From contig CANGEW010000015.1 in the NCBI GenBank assembly GCA_947452965.1, forward strand, positions 1 to 45,230: DNA of 45,230 nucleotides, read 5' to 3'. The position numbers were made by a program, and so were the translations under genes. This DNA is from Chitinophagaceae bacterium. Its GTDB lineage: Bacteria; Bacteroidota; Bacteroidia; Chitinophagales; Chitinophagaceae. The notes beneath the pieces were generated by a model. That model worked only from the letters and a program-made list of their open reading frames with translations. It searched no databases and was not told the origin of the DNA. This document shows positions 26,692 through 35,700 of the stretch, in pieces. How positions within the stretch are numbered: the stretch's first letter is position 1; every line of letters starts with the position of its first letter.

Positions 26692-28477
26692 TATTTCGGT
26701 TTTTTAAAATCACTAAAGATAATAGTTGAGACCAGTGCAATTTACCTACTTTAAACTGTTCATATTTCCTTTTAAAATTCTCGCCTCCATCACTAGCCAT
26801 ATCTTTAATATACTCACTATTTAAAAACCATTTTTGAAATGGAAAACTAAAACCCATTTTTTTTCGATTCCAGATTTCTTGTGGCAATTCATTTTTATAA
26901 ATATCTATTAAAAACTGTTTAGGCCTTGTGCCGATATATTTAATTTTTGGATGAACTTTATTGGCAAAAGTTATCAAATCTTCATCAAGAAAAGGAACCC
27001 TCAACTCTATGCCATGAATCATACTCATAATATCCGCATCTCTTAACAATTGGTTTTGCATATATAAATTAAACTCCATCCAACTTGCCTTGTTTTTATC
27101 ATGAATATCCTCTACATAAATAGATTGTGGATCATCTTCCAGTATTTTCCATATGCTATTTTCATCTGATCCTAATTGTCTAGCTATTACATTGGGAGTA
27201 AAGTGTCCTCTTAAAAAAAGATAAACACCTCTTATTCCACTGATATTTAAATAAGACATCCTGCTAAGGATCTTATTTGAACTCTCATTAGCAATACTTT
27301 TGAAAAGCGCCGGCATTTTTTGCAATTGAATCGCTTTAGATATTCTGTTGAAAGATGGGTATCCTCCAAAAACCTCATCCCCTCCTAGACCAGACAACAC
27401 CGCTTTATAATGTAATGCGGCAGCTTGCTTACATATAAACCAAGTATTAATACCATCACAACTTGGCATGTCCATACTGTCTATTATTTGAGTAAATGAT
27501 TCATGAAAATCATTTTCTGAAAGCAAAAATTGCTGATGATCACATTGTACCCTTTCAATTATTTTATCTTGATATCCCTTTTCAGAATATTCAGTTTCTT
27601 TAAAATAAATAGAAAGTGTTTTTAAATGTTGGCTATGTAATTTTGAGGATATAGATGTAATGATACTTGAATCTAATCCACCACTCAAAAAAACTCCAAT
27701 AGGTGCGTCTGCAATCAAATTTCTGGCAACTGATTTTTCAAGCAGATAGCGCACTTGTTCTTTAGCAGCTTGCTCATCTATAATTTGATGGCTGAATGTG
27801 TAATGTAAAAAGGATTGTAATGTTGAAGTTTGCTTCAAAACGTTATACTTGATAAAACATCCCTTTGGCAAAGGTTTTACATTTTTAAGAGTAGTTATTG
27901 GCTCAGGCAAATGCCCAAACGCCATCATATATACAGGCCAATTTTCATTTTGGACCTGAAAACCAGGTACTGCTTGAAAAGCCCTTAATTCAGAAGCAAA
28001 AACAAAGTTCGTATTTGACATACCATAATATAACTGTTTAATGCCAACTGAATCTCTTACTAGCAACACTTCGTTTTGAAAAGTATCCCATAATGCAAAG
28101 GCAAACATTCCTCTAAGTTTAGAAAATGATAAAACGCCCCATTGTGCATAAGCTGCCATTATCACTTCAGTATCCGTCTGGTTTTTAAATTGATGACCTA
28201 AATGAACCAATTCTTCTTTTAATGATTTATAATTATATATTTCTCCATTATAAGTAATGTAATACCTATCTTGATACTGCATGGGCATATGACCCGCTTG
28301 AGTCATATCTAAAAGTGACAGCCTACGATTACCTAATAAAACACGATAATCCTTCGAGAAAACGATCCCACTATCATCGGGGCCACCATGCTTTTGCAAA
28401 TCACACATGTTTGATAGTACATGTTCTGCGCCTGATTGATTATCAGAAAAATTGATGATGCCCGCTATTCTACACAT
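26681..28477 (-). CDS. asnB: Asparagine synthetase-type amidotransferase
   Basis: A class II glutamine-dependent amidotransferase of 598 residues. The nucleophile is Cys2 of MCRIAGI; RLSLLDM and YNGEIYN line the glutaminase pocket; IGVFLSGGLDSSII is the ATP pyrophosphatase loop of the synthetase domain. In polysaccharide loci such proteins usually amidate a uronic acid or similar carboxyl, not aspartate. Two positions are unusual: Gly3 of the common MCGI start is Arg, and the usual RGPD is GGPD (HGGPDDSG). These may mark a subfamily. It lies 47 bases after the antiterminator gene. Confidence 0.88.
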   Translation of the reverse strand: MCRIAGIINFSDNQSGAEHVLSNMCDLQKHGGPDDSGIVFSKDYRVLLGNRRLSLLDMTQAGHMPMQYQDRYYITYNGEIYNYKSLKEELVHLGHQFKNQTDTEVIMAAYAQWGVLSFSKLRGMFAFALWDTFQNEVLLVRDSVGIKQLYYGMSNTNFVFASELRAFQAVPGFQVQNENWPVYMMAFGHLPEPITTLKNVKPLPKGCFIKYNVLKQTSTLQSFLHYTFSHQIIDEQAAKEQVRYLLEKSVARNLIADAPIGVFLSGGLDSSIITSISSKLHSQHLKTLSIYFKETEYSEKGYQDKIIERVQCDHQQFLLSENDFHESFTQIIDSMDMPSCDGINTWFICKQAAALHYKAVLSGLGGDEVFGGYPSFNRISKAIQLQKMPALFKSIANESSNKILSRMSYLNISGIRGVYLFLRGHFTPNVIARQLGSDENSIWKILEDDPQSIYVEDIHDKNKASWMEFNLYMQNQLLRDADIMSMIHGIELRVPFLDEDLITFANKVHPKIKYIGTRPKQFLIDIYKNELPQEIWNRKKMGFSFPFQKWFLNSEYIKDMASDGGENFKRKYEQFKVGKLHWSQLLSLVILKNRNIVA

Positions 28478-28482
28478 TTTTG

Positions 28483-28511
28483 AAAAAAAACAATTACAAT
28501 TTATTTTGTAA
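28483..28511 (-). terminator. Weak hairpin plus T8 between upxY and asnB (possible attenuator)
   Basis: On the minus strand TTACAA and TTGTAA pair around a 6-base loop, followed after three bases by eight T. The stem is short and AT-rich, so this would be a leaky terminator. It lies directly downstream of the antiterminator gene, where a controllable stop would make sense. Confidence 0.3.
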
Positions 28512-28524
28512 AAACCACAAACTT

Positions 28525-29034
28525 TTATGTTATGACGTCTGGCGAAACCTTAATAATTGAAAGATGTCTCTTGTCTATCAAAGCAGATAAAGTCAATCCC
28601 ATGCTATCAATCTTTACTCTGGCTTTATTTCCTAATACCTCAATTACAATTCCCTTGTAATTCATTAAAACTCCATAATTAACTTGTACAACATTATTTT
28701 CTTTAATACTAACATCCGTAACATCTATATTATCAAATTCACTTAAAAATCTTTTTATAACATCTATTTCATCTTGCCTAACAATAGCAGGCTTCCCATT
28801 CCAGTAAACGAAATTCAAAATGCCATCTATATTTTTTATCTCCCATTTTCTTGATTCTTCAAGCTGAATAAACAGATACCCTGTAAACAACGGCGTTAAC
28901 ACTACTTTCTTTCTATCACTCCATTGTTTCAATACTTTATTTAGGGGACAATAATTCTCTATCCCCTTGTTATCAAGATTTTTTGAGATCTTTTTTTCCC
29001 AGCGTGGTCTGGTATAAACCACATACCATTTCAT
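28525..29034 (-). CDS. upxY: UpxY-family transcription antiterminator (NusG paralogue)
   Basis: A 169-residue NusG-like protein that binds RNA polymerase and lets it pass terminators in a long surface-polysaccharide operon (known for UpxY in Bacteroides and RfaH in enterics). The NGN domain starts with MKWYVVYTRPRWEKK and includes TPLFTGYLFIQ; the KOW domain contains VNYGVLMNYKGIVIEVLGNK. I choose the ATG at 29034; an upstream TTG at 29055 would add seven residues that are not part of the fold. It is third in the operon, not first as in Bacteroides capsule loci, and a strong hairpin precedes it. Confidence 0.9.
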   Translation of the reverse strand: MKWYVVYTRPRWEKKISKNLDNKGIENYCPLNKVLKQWSDRKKVVLTPLFTGYLFIQLEESRKWEIKNIDGILNFVYWNGKPAIVRQDEIDVIKRFLSEFDNIDVTDVSIKENNVVQVNYGVLMNYKGIVIEVLGNKARVKIDSMGLTLSALIDKRHLSIIKVSPDVIT

Positions 29035-29065
29035 ATTTGTTTCTGTACTTGACAAAGCTTCGCTA

Positions 29066-29096
29066 GTCCTCAGTTACAGACATGTATACTGAAGAC
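29066..29096 (-). promoter_or_regulatory. Long RNA hairpin upstream of upxY
   Basis: On the minus strand GTCTTCAGT pairs with ACTGAGGAC (9 bases, one G-U), then a bulged A, then TACA with TGTA, closing on a TGTC tetraloop. The single difference between the outer arms is U-G in the minus transcript but a C-A mismatch on the plus side, which favours a role in the operon RNA. No T-run follows, so it is not a plain terminator. It lies in the 94-base wzc-upxY gap. Confidence 0.55.
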
Positions 29097-29128
29097 GATT
29101 CGATTTGATGAATAGATTATTAATGCAA

Positions 29129-31567
29129 TTATTTTCTTTTAAATAGCTTTAAAAGAAAATCTTTTACATTCCAAATGTTTTTAAACCCTGGCTGACTATT
29201 ATCTTGAATATAATAACCTGCATTTGTATTGCGATTTGAATACCCATACCCATAGCCATACCCATATCCGTATCCATATCCATACCCATTACCATACCCT
29301 CCAAAACTATAATTCAAGAAAGATGCACCTCTTGGCTTAATACCATTAAATACAATACAAATATTATTGAATTTATTTTGTTGCTTATACCCTTCAATCA
29401 TTTTGATAAATGAATAAGGAGTAAAATCATGTCTCACAACAAACAAAGTAGTCATTGCGTATTTTGACAATATCTGAGCATCAATTACGGGTCCAATGGG
29501 AGCAGTATCAATAATTACATAATCAAATTGTTTTTTTAACAATTCAATCATTTGCTCAAATTCTGGCTTGGCAATTAATTCAGTAGGATTAGGAGGTATT
29601 GGCCCTGCAGTTACTAAAAACAAATCTTCAAATGATGTTGGCTTAATAATATCCTCTAAAGAAGACTTACCGACTAAATAACTTGAAATCCCAGGCTCTC
29701 TTTTAATATTTAGATGTTTGCTTAATTTAGGCTTTCGTAAATCCAGCTCCAGCAAGGCAACCTTTTTTTGATTGAGTGTTAAACTTATGGCAAGATTTAC
29801 AGCTAAAAAACTTTTACCTTCTCCAGAAATACTGGATGTAATTAACAGCACATTGTCTTGACTATTAAAACCCATGAAATTCAGATTCGTTCTTAATGAC
29901 CTTATTTGCTCAGCAATAACAGTTCTTCTACCGTCAATAATGGCAACAATGTCATTGGACTTAGATTGAACAACTTCTCCTATTACAGGTACAGATGTCC
30001 ATTTCTCAATGCCATTTCTAAACATCACTCGATTATTAACTTGCTCGAGTAGTTGTATGTAAAGGATAAACAGAAGCAAGCCACAAATTAATCCCACCAG
30101 ATAATAATTTTTAGAAATAGGTCGGACAGGTCCAGACCAATTTGCATTTTCAAGAATTCTAATATCAGAACTTGTAGATGCTGAAGAAAGTGCAGTCTCC
30201 TCTCTTTTTTGTAGTAAAAAATTGTATATATCGTTTTTTATAGTTTTTTGTCTACTAATATCCAAAAGACCTCGTTCTTTTAATGGAACATTCTGATACA
30301 GACCTTTATTGTAAGTAATATCTTCTAGATTTTTTCGCTTCTGTACTAAAAGATTATTTCTTACATTATTCAAATTGATTTTGATATCATTTCTTATTTG
30401 ATCAACAGCATCTCTTTGTGATTTTACAATGATACTTTTATTTCCAGCAGTGGCCTTCACTGATGCTAATTCTCCTTCCGCAGCGTAAAGCTTCTCTATC
30501 AGACTCCTTAGTATTGGATCATCAATCATCATCAATGATGGCACAACACTATTTTTTGATGCGGCTGAATTGATATATGCTTCGATAGATGATAAAATGT
30601 CAAGCTTTAATTCAATTGCACTATTATTCTTGTCTAACTCCTTAACATTATTAAAGTATAATAAGGCTTGCTGACTTAAATCAATGATCTCATTTTTTGA
30701 CTTATATGATTCAATGTTTTTTTCTAAACTATCTAATTGTTTTGATAAATTACCCAGGCGTTCTTCGATAAAATCAAGTGTTTTAGTAGCCATCTCATTT
30801 TTATCTTCAATTCCGGCACGATTATACACTTCAAATAATTTATTCAATATTGCCACCCCCTTTTCTGGAGTGGTTGTCTCTAATTTCATATCTATAACAG
30901 TAGAGGCATAAGACAACGGTGCGGCTTTTATAGATCCAATAATGTCAGCACTTGTAGTTTGGATACTATTAAAAACTGCAAAATACTTCTTACCCTTAAC
31001 GTTTTTATTATAAAAAAGATTAGGCCTAATTAAATATTTAGTATTGGCTACTTCAAAAAAACCTCCAAAAGGAATCACTTGATTATTGATGTTAATACAA
31101 TTATGATTCCAATCTACTGAGAAATAATATTTACCAGAAGCGACAATTGAATCTTTTTGCAGAGCAATGAATTGCAAAGGTGAGTTGTCTGCATATAATT
31201 CTTCAGTTTGAAATTTACCTTCATTAAAAATCTGTGCATATAAATCTAGCCTCTTTACAACCTCATCGATTAGTGAGGAAGAACGCAATACTATGATTTC
31301 GTTTTCAACAGACTTCTTTTCAGTGAAAATATTCATAGCGTCAAGCCCCTTGGTATCTCCCCCGCTTTTTTGAGGATCTTTTAATAAAGCTTTCGTACTT
31401 GCTACGTATATCTTAGGCTGAGTGCGTAAATAAAAATAAGAAACAGACAATGTTATTAATAAACAGACTAGCAGGTAAGGCCAAAAAGGCAAAAACCTGT
31501 GAAATATCTTGGCAAAAATATTTTCAGATTGCTTCTCTCCAAATTGTATATCATCATTTATATCCAT
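29129..31567 (-). CDS. wzc: Wzc-like polysaccharide co-polymerase and tyrosine autokinase
   Basis: An inner-membrane protein of 812 residues that controls polysaccharide chain assembly or export through cycles of tyrosine phosphorylation. The N-terminal membrane helix is at about 33-50; a periplasmic Wzz-type domain and long helical/coiled region span to about 480; the second membrane helix is near 490-510. The BY-kinase domain has Walker A SGEGKS (about 580), Walker A' LLELDLRKP (about 607) and Walker B VIIDTAPIGP (about 687). The tail is rich in tyrosine, including eight GY dipeptides, and is the expected phosphorylation cluster. It follows wza by 12 bases. Confidence 0.93.
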   Translation of the reverse strand: MDINDDIQFGEKQSENIFAKIFHRFLPFWPYLLVCLLITLSVSYFYLRTQPKIYVASTKALLKDPQKSGGDTKGLDAMNIFTEKKSVENEIIVLRSSSLIDEVVKRLDLYAQIFNEGKFQTEELYADNSPLQFIALQKDSIVASGKYYFSVDWNHNCININNQVIPFGGFFEVANTKYLIRPNLFYNKNVKGKKYFAVFNSIQTTSADIIGSIKAAPLSYASTVIDMKLETTTPEKGVAILNKLFEVYNRAGIEDKNEMATKTLDFIEERLGNLSKQLDSLEKNIESYKSKNEIIDLSQQALLYFNNVKELDKNNSAIELKLDILSSIEAYINSAASKNSVVPSLMMIDDPILRSLIEKLYAAEGELASVKATAGNKSIIVKSQRDAVDQIRNDIKINLNNVRNNLLVQKRKNLEDITYNKGLYQNVPLKERGLLDISRQKTIKNDIYNFLLQKREETALSSASTSSDIRILENANWSGPVRPISKNYYLVGLICGLLLFILYIQLLEQVNNRVMFRNGIEKWTSVPVIGEVVQSKSNDIVAIIDGRRTVIAEQIRSLRTNLNFMGFNSQDNVLLITSSISGEGKSFLAVNLAISLTLNQKKVALLELDLRKPKLSKHLNIKREPGISSYLVGKSSLEDIIKPTSFEDLFLVTAGPIPPNPTELIAKPEFEQMIELLKKQFDYVIIDTAPIGPVIDAQILSKYAMTTLFVVRHDFTPYSFIKMIEGYKQQNKFNNICIVFNGIKPRGASFLNYSFGGYGNGYGYGYGYGYGYGYGYSNRNTNAGYYIQDNSQPGFKNIWNVKDFLLKLFKRK
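29246..29293 (-). repeat. Hexanucleotide repeat encoding (GY)8 in the kinase tail
   Basis: Eight consecutive GGN-TAY units encode eight glycine-tyrosine dipeptides in the C-terminal tail of the Wzc-like kinase. The third base varies (GGG, GGA, GGC; TAT, TAC), so the repeat is kept at protein level, but the near-identical 6-base unit could still expand or contract by slippage without breaking the frame. Confidence 0.8.
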
Positions 31568-31579
31568 AAATAATTAAAA

Positions 31580-32386
31580 TCATTTTCTTAACAAACTAAA
31601 TATTAAAACAACCAAAGAAGTAACAGAAAGTGCTAATGAAATATTGGTTTGAACATCTTTTTTCTTATCCACTTTAGCTAACATTTTGTAATCCTTTGAA
31701 ACATATAAAATGTCATTAGGCTTTAAATAATAATAAGAAGAAGTAAAAACAGAATGATCCTGCAAATTAATATGCTTTATATTTTTGGCACCTAATGAAT
31801 CTCGAATCACCATAAGATCATTAGTATTTGCATTTTCCTTAAAATCTCCCGAAATCACAATAGCATCAATAACAGACAACTGCTCTTCTGGCATATATAA
31901 GACCTGAGGCTTACCAACCTCTCCAATGATCGTAATTTTTCTATTCAAATACTTAATATTTACAATCGGCTCTTTTAAATAAATAGCCATGTCTTTTTCT
32001 AGCTTTTCTTTTAATTCATTTCTTGTAAGCCCTTCTGCTTTGACCAAGCCAAGGTAGTGAATATTAATAAATCCTTCATTACTAACCTGATACCCAGGCT
32101 CTTGAATAATTGTACCGCTGTTTGACAGATTTGAAGAAAAAACAGTATTAAAGCGATCGTCTAATTCTTTGTTCAAACTACTGACAGATATACTCAAAAC
32201 ATCCGATTTCTGAATTTTAGACTCAAAATTGTTTGAAATCAACTTTGAAATGGATGTGTCTGTTTTTAACGTTTTAAAACAGGTCAAATCTTTTGATGTT
32301 GTTCCACATGAAAAGAGAATACTTGTTAAAATAAAAAAAAACAACGACTTAGAAAATGCATCAAAAACAAATATCAATCTACTCAT
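31580..32386 (-). CDS. wza: Wza-like polysaccharide export lipoprotein
   Basis: A 268-residue outer-membrane export protein. The hydrophobic signal ends in a lipobox LFSC with the lipidated cysteine at 27. The Poly_export domain follows (IQKSDVLSISVSS to about residue 145, including GFINIHYLGLVKAEGLTRNEL), then an SLBB-type domain (KITIIGEVGKPQVLYMPEEQ, ILYVSKD). A final hydrophobic helix (about 248-265) ends in basic residues; in this family the C-terminal helix contributes to the outer-membrane pore or anchoring. It is shorter than E. coli Wza, as usual in Bacteroidota. First gene of the operon, 141 bases after the PID-tailed gene. Confidence 0.9.
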   Translation of the reverse strand: MSRLIFVFDAFSKSLFFFILTSILFSCGTTSKDLTCFKTLKTDTSISKLISNNFESKIQKSDVLSISVSSLNKELDDRFNTVFSSNLSNSGTIIQEPGYQVSNEGFINIHYLGLVKAEGLTRNELKEKLEKDMAIYLKEPIVNIKYLNRKITIIGEVGKPQVLYMPEEQLSVIDAIVISGDFKENANTNDLMVIRDSLGAKNIKHINLQDHSVFTSSYYYLKPNDILYVSKDYKMLAKVDKKKDVQTNISLALSVTSLVVLIFSLLRK

Positions 32387-32419
32387 AAAATGTCTATAAA
32401 ATATACTTTATAAATACCT

Positions 32420-32440
32420 CTCAAATTTCGTAAATTTAAG
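32420..32440. promoter_or_regulatory. Inverted repeat in the wza leader
   Basis: On the minus strand CTTAAATTT-ACG-AAATTTGAG: 9-base arms with one G-U-compatible difference and a 3-base centre, 34 bases before the wza start. It might be an operator, an RNA hairpin, or both. A TTG within the right arm followed by TATTTTAT at 18 bases could serve as a weak promoter, but the match is poor. Confidence 0.35.
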
Positions 32441-32476
32441 TTAGATGGCAAACTTTATAATTCATACCCCCTTAAT

Positions 32477-32503
32477 AAAAAAGCCCCTTTTAGGGGCATT
32501 TTT
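32477..32503 (-). terminator. Intrinsic terminator between the PID-tailed gene and wza
   Basis: On the minus strand GCCCC-TAAAA-GGGGC is followed directly by six T; A-rich bases upstream extend the pairing. It lies 25 bases after the stop of the PID-tailed gene and 91 bases before wza. The stem also has a T-rich run on the other side, but no + strand gene ends here. Confidence 0.8.
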
Positions 32504-32527
32504 ATTAAATTTTTAAAATATAAAATA

Positions 32528-32719
32528 TTATTTATTTTTCAATGTTCTTTTTGCACCAAGGCCAACACCTACTGCAAGTAAAATAGATAACCCTCCATCA
32601 ATCGGACAAGAAGGATCCAAAGGATCACAACCAGGGTCTGGCCCTTGAGCAAAACCAGGTACAGCCATGAATAATATGATGAAGAAAAGAAAAGAAATGC
32701 CAATTATATATTTGTTCAT
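32528..32719 (-). CDS. Mini-protein with PID-CTERM-type sorting tail, probable exosortase substrate
   Basis: A 63-residue precursor. Residues 1-24 form a signal peptide (cleavage expected after PGFA). Residues 25-38 are a short proline/aspartate-rich spacer with two cysteines (C31, C38). The tail begins with the PIDGG motif at 39-43, then a hydrophobic glycine-containing helix (44-56) and the basic end KRTLKNK. This motif-helix-basic layout is that of exosortase sorting signals, and PID is the motif I know for Bacteroidota XrtY-type systems. If both ends are removed, only about 14-18 residues would remain. It has its own candidate promoter and terminator and sits just upstream of the operon that encodes the exosortase. 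The biological role of the peptide is unknown. Confidence 0.8.
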   Translation of the reverse strand: MNKYIIGISFLFFIILFMAVPGFAQGPDPGCDPLDPSCPIDGGLSILLAVGVGLGAKRTLKNK

Positions 32720-32748
32720 TATTTCAGGTCGTTTTTCAAATTTGTTTA

Positions 32749-32756
32749 CAAAGGTA
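32749..32756 (-). promoter_or_regulatory. Candidate -7 box for the PID-tailed gene
   Basis: Minus-strand TACCTTTG matches TAnnTTTG exactly, 29 bases before the ATG and 15 bases after the stop of the giant gene. The -33 region is A/T-rich without a clear TTG. The spacing to the start codon is right for a short leader. Confidence 0.45.
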
Positions 32757-32771
32757 ACACCAATATTTTAA

Positions 32772-35700
32772 TTAATAAATAATATTTAGTGTTGTTTTTT
32801 GATTATTGTTAGTATCTATGATCTCTAAATTATAGGCCCCTTTTGATATGCCAACGGGCAAAGAAACAGGATATGTTGTAGACAACCCATTAAACTTGTG
32901 TTGAATCAATGAACTATATACTACCTGGCCAGACTGATTCACCAATCTAATCTTCTTATTACCCGACTCTACATTGCTCATAACCAAGTTAATCTTACCA
33001 TCTTTTTGAACGGGATTAGGATACACAGAATATGGAAGAGATAAAGGCTGATTAGATACAGAGACAATTTTGCTGTATATCAAATCACCATTTACATCTA
33101 TAGCCTTTATTCGATAATAATTAACCCCAGAAGAAATATGTGCGTCTTTATATTGATAAGATTTTACAGTCTCAGTGCTTATTGTAGCGAATTGATAATT
33201 AATTTCAGAAAAATTAGATCCATCTGTTGATTTCTCAACTGAATATTTCTTTATACCCAATTCCCCAACCACATTCCAATAAATAAAGGCATCTTTTTCT
33301 ACTTTTTGAGCTCTCACTTGTATAGATGTAATTGGTAAAGCACCAGTGGTTTTAAACACCAATTTAAATCGATTAGCAGCATACGATCCTGCATCTTGTG
33401 TTATGGCAAAATCAATATTTGTTGGAACTAATAAACTTACTGGTGTTCTTGTTTGCAAATAACTATCTTCCAATACTGCCTCTAGGCTTGTTGTATTTAT
33501 TAAACTTGGCAATATCTCTAATTGATAGTTCGCCACCTTCATCTGACTCAATTGGTAATAGATGGTATCATCTTCATTTATGCCTGCTCTTCTTTCTATG
33601 GCCAACAAAGTATTAACTTGTTTAATGGCAAGATTTTCACCAGCATTAGTCAACTTCATCGCATCTATTGCATCGATTGTATTTGAGTATGAACTGTCAT
33701 ACATATTCAATACGCCATCATAAATCAAACGCTGACCATTTTGAAGTTTATATAAATTTGTTCTGATAGTTCCTGCATTTACACTTATACGTGATGATAA
33801 ATTTACTGAATCAACTTTTGCAGATTCTTTGAATGTAATAGAGGCATTGGCTGCAGAGGTTTGTACCATGAAACCTTGTCCGGATTGTATATTATAATTT
33901 CCAGTTATATAGCTACCGGTATTGCTTGGAGACGCTATTATGGAAGATCCATTAACACTGCAGGTTACATAGGCACCATAGTCACCAACTTTTGGATCCC
34001 ATAAATAATATACACTGTTTAAATTTGAAGTAGTTAATCTTCTAAAATCTACAGACGAAGCATATAAGTTGCCGACACCAACATATTGATTAGCTGCTGT
34101 ACCTAGATTATTTAAAGTGGAATCTCCTGTTATTAATCTTCCTTTTTCTCTAATTATGCTGCTTGTAGAAGGTGCATTATAAGCTGTAACTGAACGATCG
34201 CCTCTGATAAAAGTCATATAAGCCACCCCTGGTTGCATTTTAAGAACATTCGTATTAGCAACCCCCAGCCATGCGTTGGAAGCAGGATCTAACGTTTTCA
34301 TGGAAGGAGCGGTAGTTTGAACATCAAATCCTGCTCCAGTTCCTGTTATTTGTATTCCATATCCTGGATATGGATTAGAGTTAGAAGCCCCTCCTTCTTG
34401 TAATGAAGATTGAATCGTTTGTAAATTATGTGAGGTAGGCAACGCTAAAAAACGCCAAGCTTTTCTATTTGAAAGGTATCTTTCTGCAATTACATTACCT
34501 ACAATTGAATTACCTGTAACATCTCCTACACTTGCGGTTAAAGTATCTGAAGATTTCAGTGCTAATTTCTCATTGGTATTGAAAGTTCTGCCTGTGCCCA
34601 CAAAAGATAACTTACCTAATAGATTAAGCGTGTCTGTAGAAGCTCCGCCAATGGAAACACCTGATCCGTTGTTAATCACTAAATTTCTTAAAAACTTATT
34701 TAAGAAAACGCTAGATGAAATAGTTTGTGCGCTTGATCCTGCTAGTTCAATATTACCCTTAGTAGCATTGATAGTATTTGTTGCGGTGATTGATCCATAT
34801 ACTTTTAATTTCCCGCCATAAGCAATCGTTAGCAACGATCCGTTATTTACCGTAATATTTCTTGCTTTTGCAGAATCATTTACCGACGAGGATATTGTTG
34901 GATTAAATGATTTTATTGGAATAACAACATCCGTTGTAGAGGTAGGCAATACCCCGCACCAGTTTAATGTATCATTCCAATTTGTGGTAAACCCTTTCCA
35001 TGTAGAAGAACCTTCTTTACCGCTACCATCATAAGTAAATTCATCGGCTCCAATATCCGGAATCGGAGAAGTTCGATTATCTCCGTCAAAATCTGTAGTA
35101 TATCCGGTTAGATATTTACCTGCTGATTTTTTGGCACAGTTATACCCCGAAGCTAAATGCAGGTTAGTGGGTGCATTTAAATAAGTGGTTAAACCTGTAA
35201 CTGAAGCAGAGTCAAGTAGGCCACCACCGTTGATGGTCAATAATTGGAAGTCTGAAAGTGCTTGAGCTGGCGTGGTTCCCTTATAATAAATTAAATTACT
35301 GGCACCGGGCGTACCTGCATACACAGCGTTAGTAACAGAAACAAATTGCGTATCACTTGCTGCTGCAATTGTAGATGCCCTTCTTATACCTACTGCGTAT
35401 CCAGTTCCAAGGTAAGTAGATTGATTATCAATAATATTGTTGGTCAAATAAACTTTAGGTGCAGTAGTGGTTCCTGTAATATCTACCCCAGATGATCCAA
35501 AATTGGTTGCACCTCCCCCCTTCAAATGAATTGTATTGAAATATACATTTGCAATGTTTGTTCCTGTTGTACCGGTAAATTCAATACCTTTTAATCCATT
35601 TATATTGTTGATTACATTGTTGGCCGCAGGAGAAAATGCTTTGGTTAAATCCAATCCAATCATATTGTTATGAATGAATGCTTTAGCTCCTGATGTTATC

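Noticed and set aside
29246..29293. Short direct repeats as a CRISPR-like array
   Set aside because: The repeat is a coding GGN-TAY array without spacers.
31580..31640. C-terminal hydrophobic helix and basic end of the Wza-like protein as another exosortase tail
   Set aside because: There is no PID or similar motif before the helix, the protein is a lipoprotein with its own anchor, and such helices are common in this family.
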